Numbered from the stretch's first letter, positions 6,939 through 16,856 are shown. The stretch: DNA of 64,000 bases from Paenibacillus sp. H1-7 (GCF_022354825.1 NZ_CP031168.1:248001-312000); one strand, 5' to 3'. Translations and numbers: made by a program. The notes: generated from the sequence alone by a model not told the origin.

Positions 6939-7586
6939 ATGATACAACAACTTATCGATCTGGTGGAAGGGCAGCTGCTGCCGCAATTGCAAATTGAAAG
7001 CATACATCCTCACGATCCAGTCGTCGTGCACCATCTTCCGAAGCCATGGAAGCTGCTGGGCGCAGGGAATTACGCGGCAGTCGTCACTCACCCGGATTTC
7101 GCCAATTTTGCGGTCAAAGTATACGCTCCCGGCCGGCCCGGACTGGAGGACGAGGCGGAGGTGTACCGGCGGCTCGGCAGCCATCCGGCATTCTCGGAAT
7201 GCCTCCATGCTGGCGGCTCGTATTTGATTCTACGGCGGTTGACCGGCGTGACGCTGTATAACTGCATCCTTAGGGGCATCCCGATTCCGCGAAGGGTCAT
7301 CCACGATGTGGACGAGGCGCTGGATTACGCCAGAAGGAAGGGGTTGAACCCGCATGACGTGCACGGCAAAAATGTCATGCTCAAAGACGGACGCGGTATC
7401 GTCGTGGACGTATCCGACTTTTTGAAGGAGGAGCCGTGCTCGATGTGGGACGATTTGAAGGCGGCGTACGACCGCTTCTATTTCCCGGTCATAAGAAGGC
7501 TTCCCGTGCCCGAGTTTTTGCTGACCGCGGTTAGAAAAGGGTACCGGTGGCTGAACGATCATGCCCGCACCGGCTCAGATTCCTGA
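6939..7586 (+). CDS. Small serine/threonine protein kinase-like protein
   Basis: A 215-aa minimal protein-kinase-like fold related to the short YrzF-type kinases of bacilli. FAVKVYAP contains the ATP-binding lysine, HDVHGKNVML replaces the catalytic HRDxxxxN loop, and VDVSDF takes the place of DFG. With only about 215 residues the C-lobe is shortened. It may be an active atypical kinase or a pseudokinase; D and N of the catalytic loop are kept. A GGGAGCTGGAG stretch precedes the ATG. Target unknown. Confidence 0.75.
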   Translation: MIQQLIDLVEGQLLPQLQIESIHPHDPVVVHHLPKPWKLLGAGNYAAVVTHPDFANFAVKVYAPGRPGLEDEAEVYRRLGSHPAFSECLHAGGSYLILRRLTGVTLYNCILRGIPIPRRVIHDVDEALDYARRKGLNPHDVHGKNVMLKDGRGIVVDVSDFLKEEPCSMWDDLKAAYDRFYFPVIRRLPVPEFLLTAVRKGYRWLNDHARTGSDS

Positions 7587-7655
7587 AACCAGGGGTTGAC
7601 GATTCCGTATAACTAGTAAAACCCGATAAAACAATGAATGAAAGATGGTGCCGCG

Positions 7656-8432
7656 ATGTCATTTTTCAAAAAAATGTTGGCTAGTGTAGGAATTGGTTCG
7701 GCTAAGGTGGATACGCAGCTGCATACGGAGCGTTTGGCTGCAGGTGAAGAGGTACAGGGCGTCGCCGTTCTGGCCGGGGGCGAGCTGGAGCAGCAGATCG
7801 ACAGTCTGTATTTATTCGTCAAAACCCAGTACATCAAAGAAGAAAATGATCGCAAAGTAACGAAAGAGGCCATTATCGATAAAATTTTGATCTCAAGCGC
7901 GTTCACGCTGGGCGCTAACGAAAGACGCGAAATTCCGTTCCGCTTTGTGCTGTCTGAGCAAACGCCGATTACGCTGCGCCGGACTCCAGTGTGGATTGAA
8001 ACGGGGCTGGACATCAAAATGGCCGTCGACCCGACGGACCGCGATCTGATCGAAGTGCTGCCGCATTCCCATATGGGTACGGTGCTGGATGCGCTGGAGG
8101 ATCTCGGCTTCCGGCTGCGGGAAATAACGAACGATTATTCCCCGCGGCTCGGTCAAGGGCTGCCTTTCGTGCAGGAATTCGAATTCGTGCCGAATGCCGG
8201 CCCGTTCCGCGGATTGCTGGATGAGCTGGAGGTGCTGTTCTTCCTGAAGGGCGACGATCTGGAGCTGTTCCTGCAAATCGACCGCCGGGCAAGAGGACTG
8301 GGCGGGTTCTTCTCAGAGGCGATGGGTGCCGATGAGAGCTTCATCCGCTTTACGATCCCCGGGGATCAGCTGCGGAGAGGATCCGGTTATATAGCGGATC
8401 AGCTTCAGGAATTGATTCGAAGATATACGTAA
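7656..8432 (+). CDS. spo0M: Sporulation control protein Spo0M
   Basis: A 258-aa arrestin-like protein. The N-terminus MSFFKKMLASVGIGSAKVDT and the following LAAGEEVQGVAVLAGG match the Spo0M family, which has two beta-sandwich domains and affects entry into sporulation and cell division in Bacillus. The start at 7656 was chosen because homologues begin at MSFF and AAAGATGG lies upstream; an in-frame ATG at 7638 lacks an RBS. It supports an endospore-forming host. Confidence 0.92.
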   Translation: MSFFKKMLASVGIGSAKVDTQLHTERLAAGEEVQGVAVLAGGELEQQIDSLYLFVKTQYIKEENDRKVTKEAIIDKILISSAFTLGANERREIPFRFVLSEQTPITLRRTPVWIETGLDIKMAVDPTDRDLIEVLPHSHMGTVLDALEDLGFRLREITNDYSPRLGQGLPFVQEFEFVPNAGPFRGLLDELEVLFFLKGDDLELFLQIDRRARGLGGFFSEAMGADESFIRFTIPGDQLRRGSGYIADQLQELIRRYT

Positions 8433-8450
8433 ATTATGCGCAGCTTGATA

Positions 8451-8485
8451 GGGCTCGCGGGTCATGACGACCTGCGGGCCTTTTT
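8451..8485 (+). terminator. Intrinsic terminator after spo0M
   Basis: GGCTCGCGGGTC pairs with GACCTGCGGGCC (two G-U pairs), followed by TTTTT. Confidence 0.85.
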
Positions 8486-8580
8486 CCATATGGCCTTCTT
8501 AAGAAGAGCAGCCATCATACATTATCGGAATAACGGGCATACTAACGCCGAATTCAACATCAAGGAGGGTTCTGGCGCTT

Positions 8581-8826
8581 ATGGCGAAAGATAAAAGCAT
8601 GAAGCCGGTCTCGAGCGACGAAGTGGAGACGGACGGCATCTACGAGAACGAATGGGGACGTGAAGAGACGCTGAAACGCGGCGACGAGTTTCCGTACGAT
8701 CCGGCGATGGGACAAACCGAATGGGAGCTCGTCAGTCTTCCGCTCGAGAGCCAGGAAGAGGAAATGTACAAGGATACCAAAGGAAATACGAAATCGAGAC
8801 TTCACATCGATCAAAGCGATAAGTAA
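8581..8826 (+). CDS. Conserved-type 81-aa acidic protein, function unknown
   Basis: A hydrophilic 81-aa protein with a strong AAGGAGGG site. The block DGIYENEWGREETLKRGDEFP followed by TEWELV weakly recalls the short YjzC-like proteins of bacilli (a GIY...GD-FP-TEW pattern). There is no membrane segment or cysteine. I do not assign a role. Confidence 0.7.
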   Translation: MAKDKSMKPVSSDEVETDGIYENEWGREETLKRGDEFPYDPAMGQTEWELVSLPLESQEEEMYKDTKGNTKSRLHIDQSDK

Positions 8827-9026
8827 TACGCTGACTCAGCCTAGCGGGGCTACTGGAATAAGAGATGAAATGGCATCTGCAGGCTATGGGAGCTGTGGAT
8901 GCTTTTCCTATGCAGAACGATATCGCAGATTCAACCGGGTGAGAACCGGGTAAATATCTTGTACAGCAGATGGTTGTAGAGCTTGTCCATAAAAAATCAA
9001 AATACCGTTTGAGGAGTGTGAGCCCT

Positions 9027-9479
9027 ATGTCTACAGCAACAGCAACAGCGTCGATTGAAAAAGTGTTGAACAAGCAGGTCGCTAACTTTGGTGTACTATA
9101 TATTAAGCTGCATAACTTTCATTGGTATGTAAAAGGCCAGCAGTTTTTCACGCTGCACACCAAGTTCGAGGAACTGTACAATGAAGCAACCATACACTTG
9201 GATGCTATCGCCGAGCGACTGCTAACGTTGAAGGGCAGCCCTGTGGCCACGATGCAGGAGATGCTGCAGGAATCCACCGTCAAGGAAGCGACAGGCAAAG
9301 AAAAGGCGGAAGACATGGTTCGCACGCTGGTCGACGATTTTAATAAATTAATCGATGAGCTGAAGGAAGGCATGGAAATTGCCGAAAAAGCGGGAGACGA
9401 AACGACCGGCGACATGCTGCTTGCTATCCATGGCAGCCTGGAGAAGCATAACTGGATGCTTAGATCGTTCCTGGGATAA
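9027..9479 (+). CDS. dps: Dps, DNA-binding ferritin-like protein
   Basis: A 150-aa ferritin-like four-helix protein. The ferroxidase ligands are seen in [10 protein letters not shown] (about residue 31) and [13 protein letters not shown] (about 62). Dps dodecamers oxidise Fe2+ with hydrogen peroxide, store iron and protect DNA in stress or stationary phase. The ATG at 9027 follows GAGGAGTG; the longer reading lacks family similarity. Just upstream (8933-8951) is a direct repeat of AACCGGGT with 11-bp period that could be part of its control region. No PerR box was recognised. Confidence 0.93.
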   Translation: MSTATATASIEKVLNKQVANFGVLYIKLHNFHWYVKGQQFFTLHTKFEELYNEATIHLDAIAERLLTLKGSPVATMQEMLQESTVKEATGKEKAEDMVRTLVDDFNKLIDELKEGMEIAEKAGDETTGDMLLAIHGSLEKHNWMLRSFLG

Positions 9480-9502
9480 GAAGCCGATTACGGGCTTGAT
9501 GA

Positions 9503-9548
9503 TAAAAACGGCAGGACAAACGATAGGTTTGTTCTGCCGTTTTTTATT
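9503..9548 (+). terminator. Intrinsic terminator after dps
   Basis: AAAACGGCAG and ACAAAC pair with GTTTGT and CTGCCGTTTT, followed by T-rich sequence. Confidence 0.9.
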
Positions 9549-9684
9549 TTGTAACCATGCTAGGCTTATGATGGCGGTGGCAAGGCTGCGGCGATTCGCT
9601 TTCCTGCCCAACCTTTAGGTATAATAAGGAAAGATGAAGACTCCAGATGGTTGCAGCTCATTTTAACCAAGGGAGGCAAGCAAT

Positions 9685-10899
9685 ATGAGCAATCGATTTC
9701 GCAGCAACAGCTTGGCGGCGTTCAGCCTGGCGTGCATGCTGCTGGCCTTGTCCGCATGCGAAGGCACGAAGGAGGGCAAGCCTGCCGCGCCGGCGGCAGC
9801 TCCGACACCTGCACTCGGTAAGCCCGCTGATTCCGGGAAGGAAGCCCCGACAACGGCGATGCCGTACACTAAGGAAGTGGTCGCCACGAAGCTTAATGTA
9901 CCGTGGGACATGGACTTCGCCCCTGACGGGCGCATCTTCCTGACCGAGCGCGGAGGAACGATCCGCGTCATCGACAAGGGCAAGCTGCAGGAGGAGCCGG
10001 CGTACCGCTTCGAAGCCCCGTTGCAGAGCAAGGGGGAGGGCGGCCTTCTGGGCATGGCGCTCGATAAAGACTTTAAGACGAACCATTACCTGTATGTATA
10101 CTATACGTATCAGGAGGGCGGCCAAACCCGCAACCGGGTGATTCGCATGATCGAGAGCGGCGGCAAAGTGAAGCCGGATAAAGTGCTGCTCGACAATTTG
10201 CCCGGAGAAAATATTCATAACGGCGGCAGAATCAAGGTAGGGCCGGACGGCCTTTTGTACATAACGAACGGGGACGCGAGCAAGCCGTCGATTGCTCAGG
10301 ATGTGACGCAGCTTGGCGGCAAAATATTGCGGATTCGCCCGGACGGCACGATTCCGCAGGACAATCCGTTCCCCGGCTCTCCGGTCTATAGCCTGGGCCA
10401 CCGCAATCCGCAAGGCTTGTCATGGCATCCGGAGACGGGCAAGCTGTACAGTACGGAGCATGGGCAGACCGCGCACGACGAGGTGAATCTGATCGAGCCG
10501 GGGACCAACTACGGCTGGCCGCTGATCGAGGGCGACGTGTCTCAGGTTCCGGCGAAGGATGCAGGGAAGCTGGGGCCAGGCCCTCTCAAGGTGCCGATCC
10601 TGCATAGCGGGACAACGACATGGGCGCCGTCGGGTATTACGTTCGTCACCAAAGGCCCGTGGAAGGGCAACCTTATGGTCGCGAATCTGCGAGGGACACA
10701 GCTGCAGCGCATGATCCTGGGCAGCGACGGGACATCGGTCGCCAAGGTCGAGGAGCTGTTCAAGAACGAGCTCGGCCGTATTCGCAATGTCGCGGAAGCG
10801 CCGGACGGATCGCTGTACATTATAACCAACAACCGCGATGGACGCGGCAAGCCGACGGCGGATGACGATCAGCTGATCCGGCTGAAGCCGGCATTTTAA
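9685..10899 (+). CDS. PQQ-type sugar dehydrogenase (GSDH family) lipoprotein
   Basis: A 404-aa secreted lipoprotein: hydrophobic signal with lipobox LSAC (C at about residue 25), a Pro/Ala-rich linker to about 60, then a beta-propeller of the glucose/sorbosone dehydrogenase family. Family signatures are VPWDMDFAPDGRIFLTERGG, GGLLGMALD, ENIHNGGRIKVGPDGLLY and YSLGHRNPQGLSW (catalytic His region). Such proteins oxidise sugars or aldose lactones outside the membrane with PQQ as cofactor. No PQQ synthesis genes are in the window, so the cofactor would have to come from elsewhere or be absent, as in related Hedgehog-interacting-like propellers. A TATAAT -10 lies at about 9618. Confidence 0.88.
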   Translation: MSNRFRSNSLAAFSLACMLLALSACEGTKEGKPAAPAAAPTPALGKPADSGKEAPTTAMPYTKEVVATKLNVPWDMDFAPDGRIFLTERGGTIRVIDKGKLQEEPAYRFEAPLQSKGEGGLLGMALDKDFKTNHYLYVYYTYQEGGQTRNRVIRMIESGGKVKPDKVLLDNLPGENIHNGGRIKVGPDGLLYITNGDASKPSIAQDVTQLGGKILRIRPDGTIPQDNPFPGSPVYSLGHRNPQGLSWHPETGKLYSTEHGQTAHDEVNLIEPGTNYGWPLIEGDVSQVPAKDAGKLGPGPLKVPILHSGTTTWAPSGITFVTKGPWKGNLMVANLRGTQLQRMILGSDGTSVAKVEELFKNELGRIRNVAEAPDGSLYIITNNRDGRGKPTADDDQLIRLKPAF

Positions 10900-10940
10900 A
10901 ACATCAGGGACTAGATTGATCGGAACGGAGAATGACATTC

Positions 10941-12137
10941 ATGCAATCCATAGCTTCATTACTGAACGAGCTGACAGGGAATCGCTCTCTCATTCAAGCG
11001 ACGCTCAGCCAGGTGCGCGTTAACGATCCGCAGGGCTGCAGCAAGGTGACGGTGAAGCCTGTCGAGCTAAAAGGCCAGCTGCATTACCAATTCAGCTCCT
11101 TCTGCGGCAGCAAGGTGCTGCACGATAATCTGCTGCCTGAAGAGGCGGCCGAACGAATGAACGGTCTGCTTACGGATACGTTCCGCCAGGCGCTGCTGCA
11201 GGCGGCGGAAGCCGACTATCAGGTGCTGATCAGCAAGAAGGGGAAGGCGGGCATTCTGAAGAAGCCCCCGACGAAGAAGCTCCCCGGGCAGCACGCGCAT
11301 AACCGCAAAAAAAATTACGTGCTGGAGGAAGGAACGCCGATTCCGTTTCTGGTCGAGCTCGGCATTATGAACAGCGAAGGGAAGGTGCTGGCGAAGAAAT
11401 ACGATAAATTCCGCCAGATTAACCGGTTCGTAGAGATGATTGCCGATGTGGTACCGCATTTGGCGAAGGACCGGACGCTTCATATCGTCGATTTCGGCTG
11501 CGGCAAGTCGTATCTTACGTTTGCACTGTATCATTATCTTAAAGAAGTGCAGGGTCTGGACATCCGGGTGATCGGACTTGATCTGAAGGAAGACGTGATC
11601 CGCCATTGCAGCCAGCTGGCCGAGAAGTTCGGGTACGACCGGCTGGAGTTTCTCATCGGCGATATCGCACAGTATCAGGGCCTCGACCGCGTGGACATGG
11701 TGGTTACACTGCACGCCTGCGATACGGCTACCGATGCGGCGCTGGAAAAAGCGATCCGCTGGCAGGCCGACGTCATCTTGTCCGTGCCGTGCTGCCAGCA
11801 TGAGCTGTTCCGCCAACTGGAGAGCGATGTGATGGAGCCGCTGCTTCAGCACGGTATTTTGAAGGAACGGTTCTCCGCATTAGCCACGGACGCGATCCGG
11901 GCCAAGCTGCTCGATATCATGGGCTACAAGACGCAGCTGCTCGAGTTCATCGATATGGAGCATACGCCGAAGAACGTATTGATCCGGGCGGTAAAAGGAA
12001 AACAGCCTACGGCAGCGGAGCGGGCTGCTTTGTTTGCCGGCTATGCGGAATTCCGCCGCTTCTTGAACGCGAAGCCGTATCTCGAGCGGGCGTTGGAGCC
12101 GGAGCTTCGGCCGCTGCTTGAGGCTCATTCGATGTGA
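10941..12137 (+). CDS. SAM-dependent methyltransferase (Methyltransf_32-like)
   Basis: A 398-aa protein. The first 150 residues are a helical and basic region (GKAGILKKPPTKKLPGQ). Motif I is VDFGCGKSYLTFALYHYL (about 188), followed by IGLDLKEDVI (acidic loop), VVTLHACDTATD (motif IV region) and SVPCCQHEL. This pattern is that of the methyltransferase family also seen in METTL25/GSTCD-like proteins; the likely substrate is RNA, but this is not known. GGAG lies 10 bp before ATG 10941; an ATG nine bases upstream is too close to it. It follows the sugar dehydrogenase by 41 bp. Confidence 0.82.
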   Translation: MQSIASLLNELTGNRSLIQATLSQVRVNDPQGCSKVTVKPVELKGQLHYQFSSFCGSKVLHDNLLPEEAAERMNGLLTDTFRQALLQAAEADYQVLISKKGKAGILKKPPTKKLPGQHAHNRKKNYVLEEGTPIPFLVELGIMNSEGKVLAKKYDKFRQINRFVEMIADVVPHLAKDRTLHIVDFGCGKSYLTFALYHYLKEVQGLDIRVIGLDLKEDVIRHCSQLAEKFGYDRLEFLIGDIAQYQGLDRVDMVVTLHACDTATDAALEKAIRWQADVILSVPCCQHELFRQLESDVMEPLLQHGILKERFSALATDAIRAKLLDIMGYKTQLLEFIDMEHTPKNVLIRAVKGKQPTAAERAALFAGYAEFRRFLNAKPYLERALEPELRPLLEAHSM

Positions 12138-12230
12138 TAAACGGGAAAACGGAACCTTGCGGAGCGGAGTGAGGGGATCTCCCGAATCCGTAACCGTATT
12201 TGCTACTTTCCAAGGCATTAGTCAGCATGA

Positions 12231-12278
12231 ACAGAGTCCGGATGAGCCGAAGTACGCCTCCGGGCTCTTTCTTTTTAT
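12231..12278 (+). terminator. Intrinsic terminator after the methyltransferase
   Basis: AGAG-CCGGA pairs with TCCGG-CTCT across a 14-nt loop, followed by TTCTTTTT. Confidence 0.75.
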
Positions 12279-12339
12279 ATATTAGGCCGGTACTTTAATG
12301 GAAGTAACCGAAAGCACGAGAGAGGAAGGGATGGGACGA

Positions 12340-12687
12340 ATGGGGACGATGGAGAAAAAATTGCTTAAAGGCGGCATTTACGGCTTCATTATCGGGTTGC
12401 TTATCGCGATTCTGTTTGTTTCCGACGAGTTCGTATACCGGAGCGGAGCGCTGGCGGGAACCGTGCAGTATCCTATGAGAGAATACATAGTCAAGCTGCT
12501 GCGTGTTGCGAGCGGCTTCTCCTTGGCAGCCGTTGCAGGAGTATGGTTTCACGAGTGGATGCGTCGCGATAAGCAGGAGCAAGAGGGGCCATCGTTTTGG
12601 GGAGGCTTCTTGAAATCGTTTCTGATCGTACTTGGCTGCATCATCGTTCTGCTGCTCGCCGCTTCTTTATGGAGAAAGTTCGTATAG
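12340..12687 (+). CDS. Small membrane protein, unknown function
   Basis: About 115 aa with three hydrophobic helices (GGIYGFIIGLLIAILFV, VASGFSLAAVAGVWF and SFLIVLGCIIVLLLAASLW) separated by short charged loops. No family recognised. The start is uncertain: the frame is open from 12298, but AGGAAGG lies 10 bp before ATG 12340, which I prefer; 12349 is also possible. Confidence 0.65.
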   Translation: MGTMEKKLLKGGIYGFIIGLLIAILFVSDEFVYRSGALAGTVQYPMREYIVKLLRVASGFSLAAVAGVWFHEWMRRDKQEQEGPSFWGGFLKSFLIVLGCIIVLLLAASLWRKFV

Positions 12688-12888
12688 CCGCAAGCAGCCG
12701 GAGCGTTCTATAAGTTTGTTTTTTAAAATGTCATATTTTGGCGAAATTATTGGGTCTATTTTCCTATCCCGCGTTGTATAATGGGTGGAATATAAACTGC
12801 GCCTTGTCGCCGGGACTATCGGTACATTAACGATGGGGTCCGGAGCATCCGCGGTTTATAGCAGCACAGCAAAAGCGGAGGTGGCCAT

Positions 12889-14871
12889 ATGTTGAACCGT
12901 TTCGCCTCGTTAACAGGCAAATTTATGACGTACACCGGCGTAATTCTATTGGTGCTCATGGGAGTGATTTACGCTTATGAGTGGCAGGTAATTAATCGGG
13001 ATGCCGAAGCTCAGCTTCTGGAAAAAGGAAACAGCATGGCGGTCTCGCTGTCCCGTACGCTGCAGAGCATTACCGAGGACGATATCCGCAAAGGGCTCGT
13101 GCTGAACAACGGCACTCGGTTGCCGGGAGAAGAGCTGAAGCGCCGTTTGTTCGATCAGACGTTGAAGGTCGTGCCGGAAAGCGAGCAGGAAGCGCGCAAA
13201 CGGTCGCAGGAAGCGGCTAACGCGGATGGCAAGCAGACGCTGTATGACGGCAGGGTCGTTCCGCTCGCACAGTACGAATTGAAATATACAAGCGCATTTG
13301 ATGAATATACGGATGAGCGGTGGCAGTCGGTTATCGACGGATTTTTGACGGATGAGAATGTGTTATTCGCCGTAGCTGCCATGAATTCGGACAATCCGGA
13401 TTATGCAGGATATATACCGACGCACAACAGCGCCTACAGCCCGCAAGGTGAAGCCTCCAGGGACCAATGGGGGCAGGAGGGGCTGCTCAGCCAAAAATAC
13501 CGCGCCAACCGTGTCTTCAACGACGAAACAGGGTATCGTTCGGCGACGGTGAAGGATACGTCAAAGGCGCTGCTGCAAAAATACCCGCGTCCGCTGGAAG
13601 GGAAAGTCGTCGAGACGTGGAACGTCTCTTATCCGCTTACGATTGACGGCAAGCATTGGGGCGGCGTGCGGATCGCCTTGTCCAAGGAAGGCTCTGATGC
13701 CCTGGTGGCCAAGCAGCGGCTGCTGATGGGGCTTGCCTTCGCCCTGCAGTATGTTGTCGTGCTAGCGCTGCTGTTCGTCCTGTCCCGGCTCATTGTCGCC
13801 CGCAGACTGCAATTCGTGCTTCGGGCGGCGGCTAACCTGAACTCGCACGAGGCCGATTTGACATACCGTATTCCGGTCAAGGGTAAGGACGAGATGGCGC
13901 AGCTTGGGGCGGAAGTGAATCATTTTCTGGCGCATCTTCAAGATATGATCGGAACCGTAAGAGGAATGTCCCATCAGGTCGGCACCATATCGGGGAGTCT
14001 TACGCAAAGCGCCGCCCAATCGTCGGCGATGGCTTCAGACATGACGCGAACCGTCCGCGAGATGGCGGCGGGAGCGGAGAACCAAGCCACCGGCGCTGAA
14101 GATAGCGCCAAAGCGATGGAGGAGATGGCTGCGGGCATTCTGCGCATTGCGGAGGCTTCGGCGCAGGTGAATGTCGGGACGCAGCAGCTCGTTCAGCAGG
14201 CCGAGCTGGGCGGGGCGTCGTCGGAGCAGGCGATGCGTCAAATGAACGTCATGAGCGAGTCCGCGTTCCAGGTCGGTGAAGCCATTCGCCATTTGGACGA
14301 AGGGATGCAGACGGTCGGCGAAATGGCGGATGTCATCTCGGGCATCGCGTCGCAAACAGGCTTGCTAGCGCTTAACGCCGCGATTGAAGCGGCTCGGGCC
14401 GGGGAGCACGGCAAAGGCTTTGCCGTCGTGGCGAGCGAGGTCCGGAAGCTGGCCGATCAATCGGTGGCATCGGCTGGGCAGATCCATGACAGGGTCGAAG
14501 GGCTCCAGTCGTCGATGAGAGCGGCTGTACAGGCCATGAAGCAGGGCAGAACAGAAGTCGAGTCGGGCGTGAACCAAGTCGAACAAGTGAAGGAAGCGCT
14601 GGACCTAATGGTCGGCATGGTACACCGCATTTCCGAGCAGATGGAGGAAATCTCCTCTGCAGCAGAGCAAATGACCGCCGGTACCGAGGAAGTGACGGCA
14701 GGCATCGAAGAAATGGCCCGAATCGCCGGCTCCGCCTCCGATCACGCGAACCAGGTGGCTGAAGCATCCGGCGTTCAACTCCGTGTCTCGGAGGAGGCAA
14801 AGGAGCAGTCGGATACGCTTCGCGAAGCGGGACGCAAGCTGCAGGAGGCCGTTGACCGGTTCAAAGTGTAA
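12889..14871 (+). CDS. Methyl-accepting chemotaxis protein
   Basis: A 660-aa transmembrane chemoreceptor. It has an N-terminal helix (about 10-30), an extracellular sensor domain of about 245 residues, a second helix (about 278-302), HAMP (about 300-355) and a cytoplasmic signalling hairpin. The conserved tip [21 protein letters not shown] lies near residues 490-510 and binds CheA/CheW. A good GGAGGTGG site precedes the ATG. The ligand cannot be read from the sequence. A TATAAT lies about 110 bp upstream, but no clear -35 or sigma-D element was found. It stands alone between terminators. Confidence 0.94.
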   Translation: MLNRFASLTGKFMTYTGVILLVLMGVIYAYEWQVINRDAEAQLLEKGNSMAVSLSRTLQSITEDDIRKGLVLNNGTRLPGEELKRRLFDQTLKVVPESEQEARKRSQEAANADGKQTLYDGRVVPLAQYELKYTSAFDEYTDERWQSVIDGFLTDENVLFAVAAMNSDNPDYAGYIPTHNSAYSPQGEASRDQWGQEGLLSQKYRANRVFNDETGYRSATVKDTSKALLQKYPRPLEGKVVETWNVSYPLTIDGKHWGGVRIALSKEGSDALVAKQRLLMGLAFALQYVVVLALLFVLSRLIVARRLQFVLRAAANLNSHEADLTYRIPVKGKDEMAQLGAEVNHFLAHLQDMIGTVRGMSHQVGTISGSLTQSAAQSSAMASDMTRTVREMAAGAENQATGAEDSAKAMEEMAAGILRIAEASAQVNVGTQQLVQQAELGGASSEQAMRQMNVMSESAFQVGEAIRHLDEGMQTVGEMADVISGIASQTGLLALNAAIEAARAGEHGKGFAVVASEVRKLADQSVASAGQIHDRVEGLQSSMRAAVQAMKQGRTEVESGVNQVEQVKEALDLMVGMVHRISEQMEEISSAAEQMTAGTEEVTAGIEEMARIAGSASDHANQVAEASGVQLRVSEEAKEQSDTLREAGRKLQEAVDRFKV

Positions 14872-14916
14872 CCCGGGGGATCGGGTGAGCTTGTTCAGAA
14901 GCTCGTGATATTGTTA

Positions 14917-14952
14917 GAGGGGGGACCTGGAGACGGGATCCCCCTTTTTTTC
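14917..14952 (+). terminator. Intrinsic terminator after the chemoreceptor
   Basis: GGGGGGA pairs with TCCCCC, followed by seven T. Confidence 0.9.
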
Positions 14953-15032
14953 TGTTTGGTCGAGGGTGTTATTGTGCCGGATTACGGAAAAACGGAACCG
15001 AAAAAAAGCCTGTCGACACCGGAGGGTAGACT

Positions 15033-15215
15033 ATCGGACAGGAAATCCGTTATTCCCCTGAAATAGGCCGATTTTGCATCGTTATCGGACACAGAGGCCG
15101 CTATTCGGTGATTTTTCCAGCAAAAATAATGCATTTGATCCGAATAACGGATCTAGTGTCCGATCACTCCGCAAATAGTGCTACTTTTGGTAAAATAACG
15201 GATCTACGGTCCGGA
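15033..15215. repeat. 183-bp symmetric intergenic repeat, copy 1
   Basis: Four 22-bp boxes, two forward and two inverted: forward at 15033-15054 and 15084-15105 (ATCGGACA...CGTTATT type), inverted at 15143-15164 and 15194-15215 (AATAACGGATCTA...GTCCG type). Box starts fall at offsets 0, 51, 110 and 161, exactly symmetric about the centre. The same spacing is found at 52027-52209, while the sequence between boxes differs. The element does not overlap a convincing gene and sits between a terminator and the EamA gene. Confidence 0.85.
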
Positions 15216-15326
15216 TCACAACCAGCTTCGGCCGATTCTATCATTCGCCGTATTGCTGGCAATCAAGCTGTGGTAGAATAGGAGACATATTAGAGAGCCC
15301 GCACGCATAGCGGGCCAAAGCGGCGG

Positions 15327-16235
15327 ATGAGGTGTGGCAGCGTGGGCTATGTACTGCTTTTATTGGCGACATTGTCTTGGAGCTTTGTCGGGATTTTGGT
15401 CAAGACGGCTTCCACGATGGTGGACAGCACGACGATTACGTTTGCGCGGTTCGCGATAGGGATCGCGTTTCTTGGCTTGCTGCTGCTCTGGAAGCGCGGC
15501 AAGATCGATTTGCGCACGAGAATGAAATGGATTTGGATCGGTGCGCTCGGGAAGAGCTGCAACTATTTTTTTGAAAATTTGGCGCTGTCGATCGGATTCT
15601 CCTACGGCAACATATTGGTGGGACCGATTCAAACGGTCATTTTGCTTTTCATCTCGGCTTTTTATTTCAAGGAGCATGTCTCCGCCCGCGGCTGGGCTGC
15701 GGCGGCGATGTGCATAGGCGGCGTGCTGCTCATAAGCTGGAACGGGCTTCCGCTGCACGAAATGCTGGCAAGCAACGGGCTGACGACGTTCTTGTTCGTG
15801 CTGTCGGCCATCGGAACGACGTTTCATGTGCTGAGTCAAAAGATGCTGATCCGCACGATGGATGCGGAGAATATGAATTTCTCCGTCTTTTTCTGGTGCT
15901 CGCTGCTGATGGCGGTGCCCTTGCCGTTCCAGGCTCATGCGACCGGTCCTGTCAACGGATGGGGGATCGCTGCACTGATAGGTCTCGGACTGATCACGGG
16001 TCTCAGCTTCAACTGGTTCGCGCAAGCGCTCAAGAAGGTCAGCTTCGCCGTAGCGGTCATTGTCAGCAATACCGGCGTGCTGTTCACGATAGCGTGGTCG
16101 TACTTGTTTTTTCATGATCCGATCACGATCTATATTATCGGCGGAGCGGGGGTCTTCGTTGCGGGACTGCTGCTGTTGAACTGGCCTGCAAAGCAGGAAG
16201 CGAGACTGGCCAAGAAGCGGCAGCTTGAGGCGTAG
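15327..16235 (+). CDS. EamA/DMT-family transporter
   Basis: A 302-aa membrane protein with about ten helices in two EamA repeats; the first begins VGYVLLLLATLSWSFVGILVK and the second near residue 155 (NGLTTFLFVLSAIGTTFHVLSQ). Members export or import small metabolites, often amino acids. The substrate is not evident. The start at 15327 has GATGAGGTG upstream. A short gene for a DNA glycosylase follows 51 bp later. Confidence 0.88.
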   Translation: MRCGSVGYVLLLLATLSWSFVGILVKTASTMVDSTTITFARFAIGIAFLGLLLLWKRGKIDLRTRMKWIWIGALGKSCNYFFENLALSIGFSYGNILVGPIQTVILLFISAFYFKEHVSARGWAAAAMCIGGVLLISWNGLPLHEMLASNGLTTFLFVLSAIGTTFHVLSQKMLIRTMDAENMNFSVFFWCSLLMAVPLPFQAHATGPVNGWGIAALIGLGLITGLSFNWFAQALKKVSFAVAVIVSNTGVLFTIAWSYLFFHDPITIYIIGGAGVFVAGLLLLNWPAKQEARLAKKRQLEA

Positions 16236-16286
16236 AGGAACATGCGCTTACGGAATTCAAATGGAGAGCATAGGAGGCGGATTGCC

Positions 16287-16856
16287 GTGAGCCTGGAGGA
16301 CGGACGACTGCAAGGATTGCCGCCGATAGCGGATGCTTCGTGCCGCATTCTCATCCTCGGGTCCATGCCCGGGGCGTTGTCTCTGGAGAAGCAGGAGTAT
16401 TACGGCCATCCGCGCAACCATTTCTGGAAGCTGCTTTATGCGATTTTTGGCAGCAGGGACGCGGTCGGAGGCTATGCCGATCCTAGCGGTTTGTATGACG
16501 AGAGGCTCGCTTTCGCCCTACAAAACGGCATCGCTTTATGGGATGTGCTCGCGGAGTGCGAGCGCGAAGGCAGCCTTGATACAGCTATCCGCAAGCCGGA
16601 GGCGAATGATTTCGGGACGTTTTTCCGGACCTATCCCGGTATCGGGCGGGTATACTTTAACGGGCAGGCGGCAAGCGAGCTGTACCGCAAGCAGGTGCTG
16701 CCGCAGCTGCAGAAGCTTGGATTAGGCGAAACTATCGTGTATCAGACGCTTCCTTCCTCAAGCCCGGCCCGAGCCATGTCATTGGAGGCGAAGCTCGAGT
16801 CATGGCGCATGCTGGGGCGCACAGGAGACGGGAGCCAGGAAGTAGAGCAGGCCTAG
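16287..16856 (+). CDS. DNA-deoxyinosine glycosylase (uracil-DNA glycosylase superfamily)
   Basis: A 189-aa protein of the Mug/UDG superfamily. ILILGSMPGALSLEKQEYYGHPRNHFW (given in parts: GSMPG is the catalytic loop region, YYGHPRNHFW the substrate loop) and LPSSSPARA near residue 165 (the DNA-binding HPSPxSx-like loop, here LPSSSPA) mark the hypoxanthine-DNA glycosylase group that removes deaminated adenine. The start is GTG at 16287, fixed by AGGAGG eight to nine bases upstream; an in-frame ATG at 16242 has none. It may be co-transcribed with the EamA gene. Confidence 0.86.
   Translation: MSLEDGRLQGLPPIADASCRILILGSMPGALSLEKQEYYGHPRNHFWKLLYAIFGSRDAVGGYADPSGLYDERLAFALQNGIALWDVLAECEREGSLDTAIRKPEANDFGTFFRTYPGIGRVYFNGQAASELYRKQVLPQLQKLGLGETIVYQTLPSSSPARAMSLEAKLESWRMLGRTGDGSQEVEQA

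Noticed and set aside
10357..11852. Long antisense frames opposite the sugar dehydrogenase and methyltransferase genes
   Set aside because: They have no start signals and their translations look like reverse reading of the real genes.
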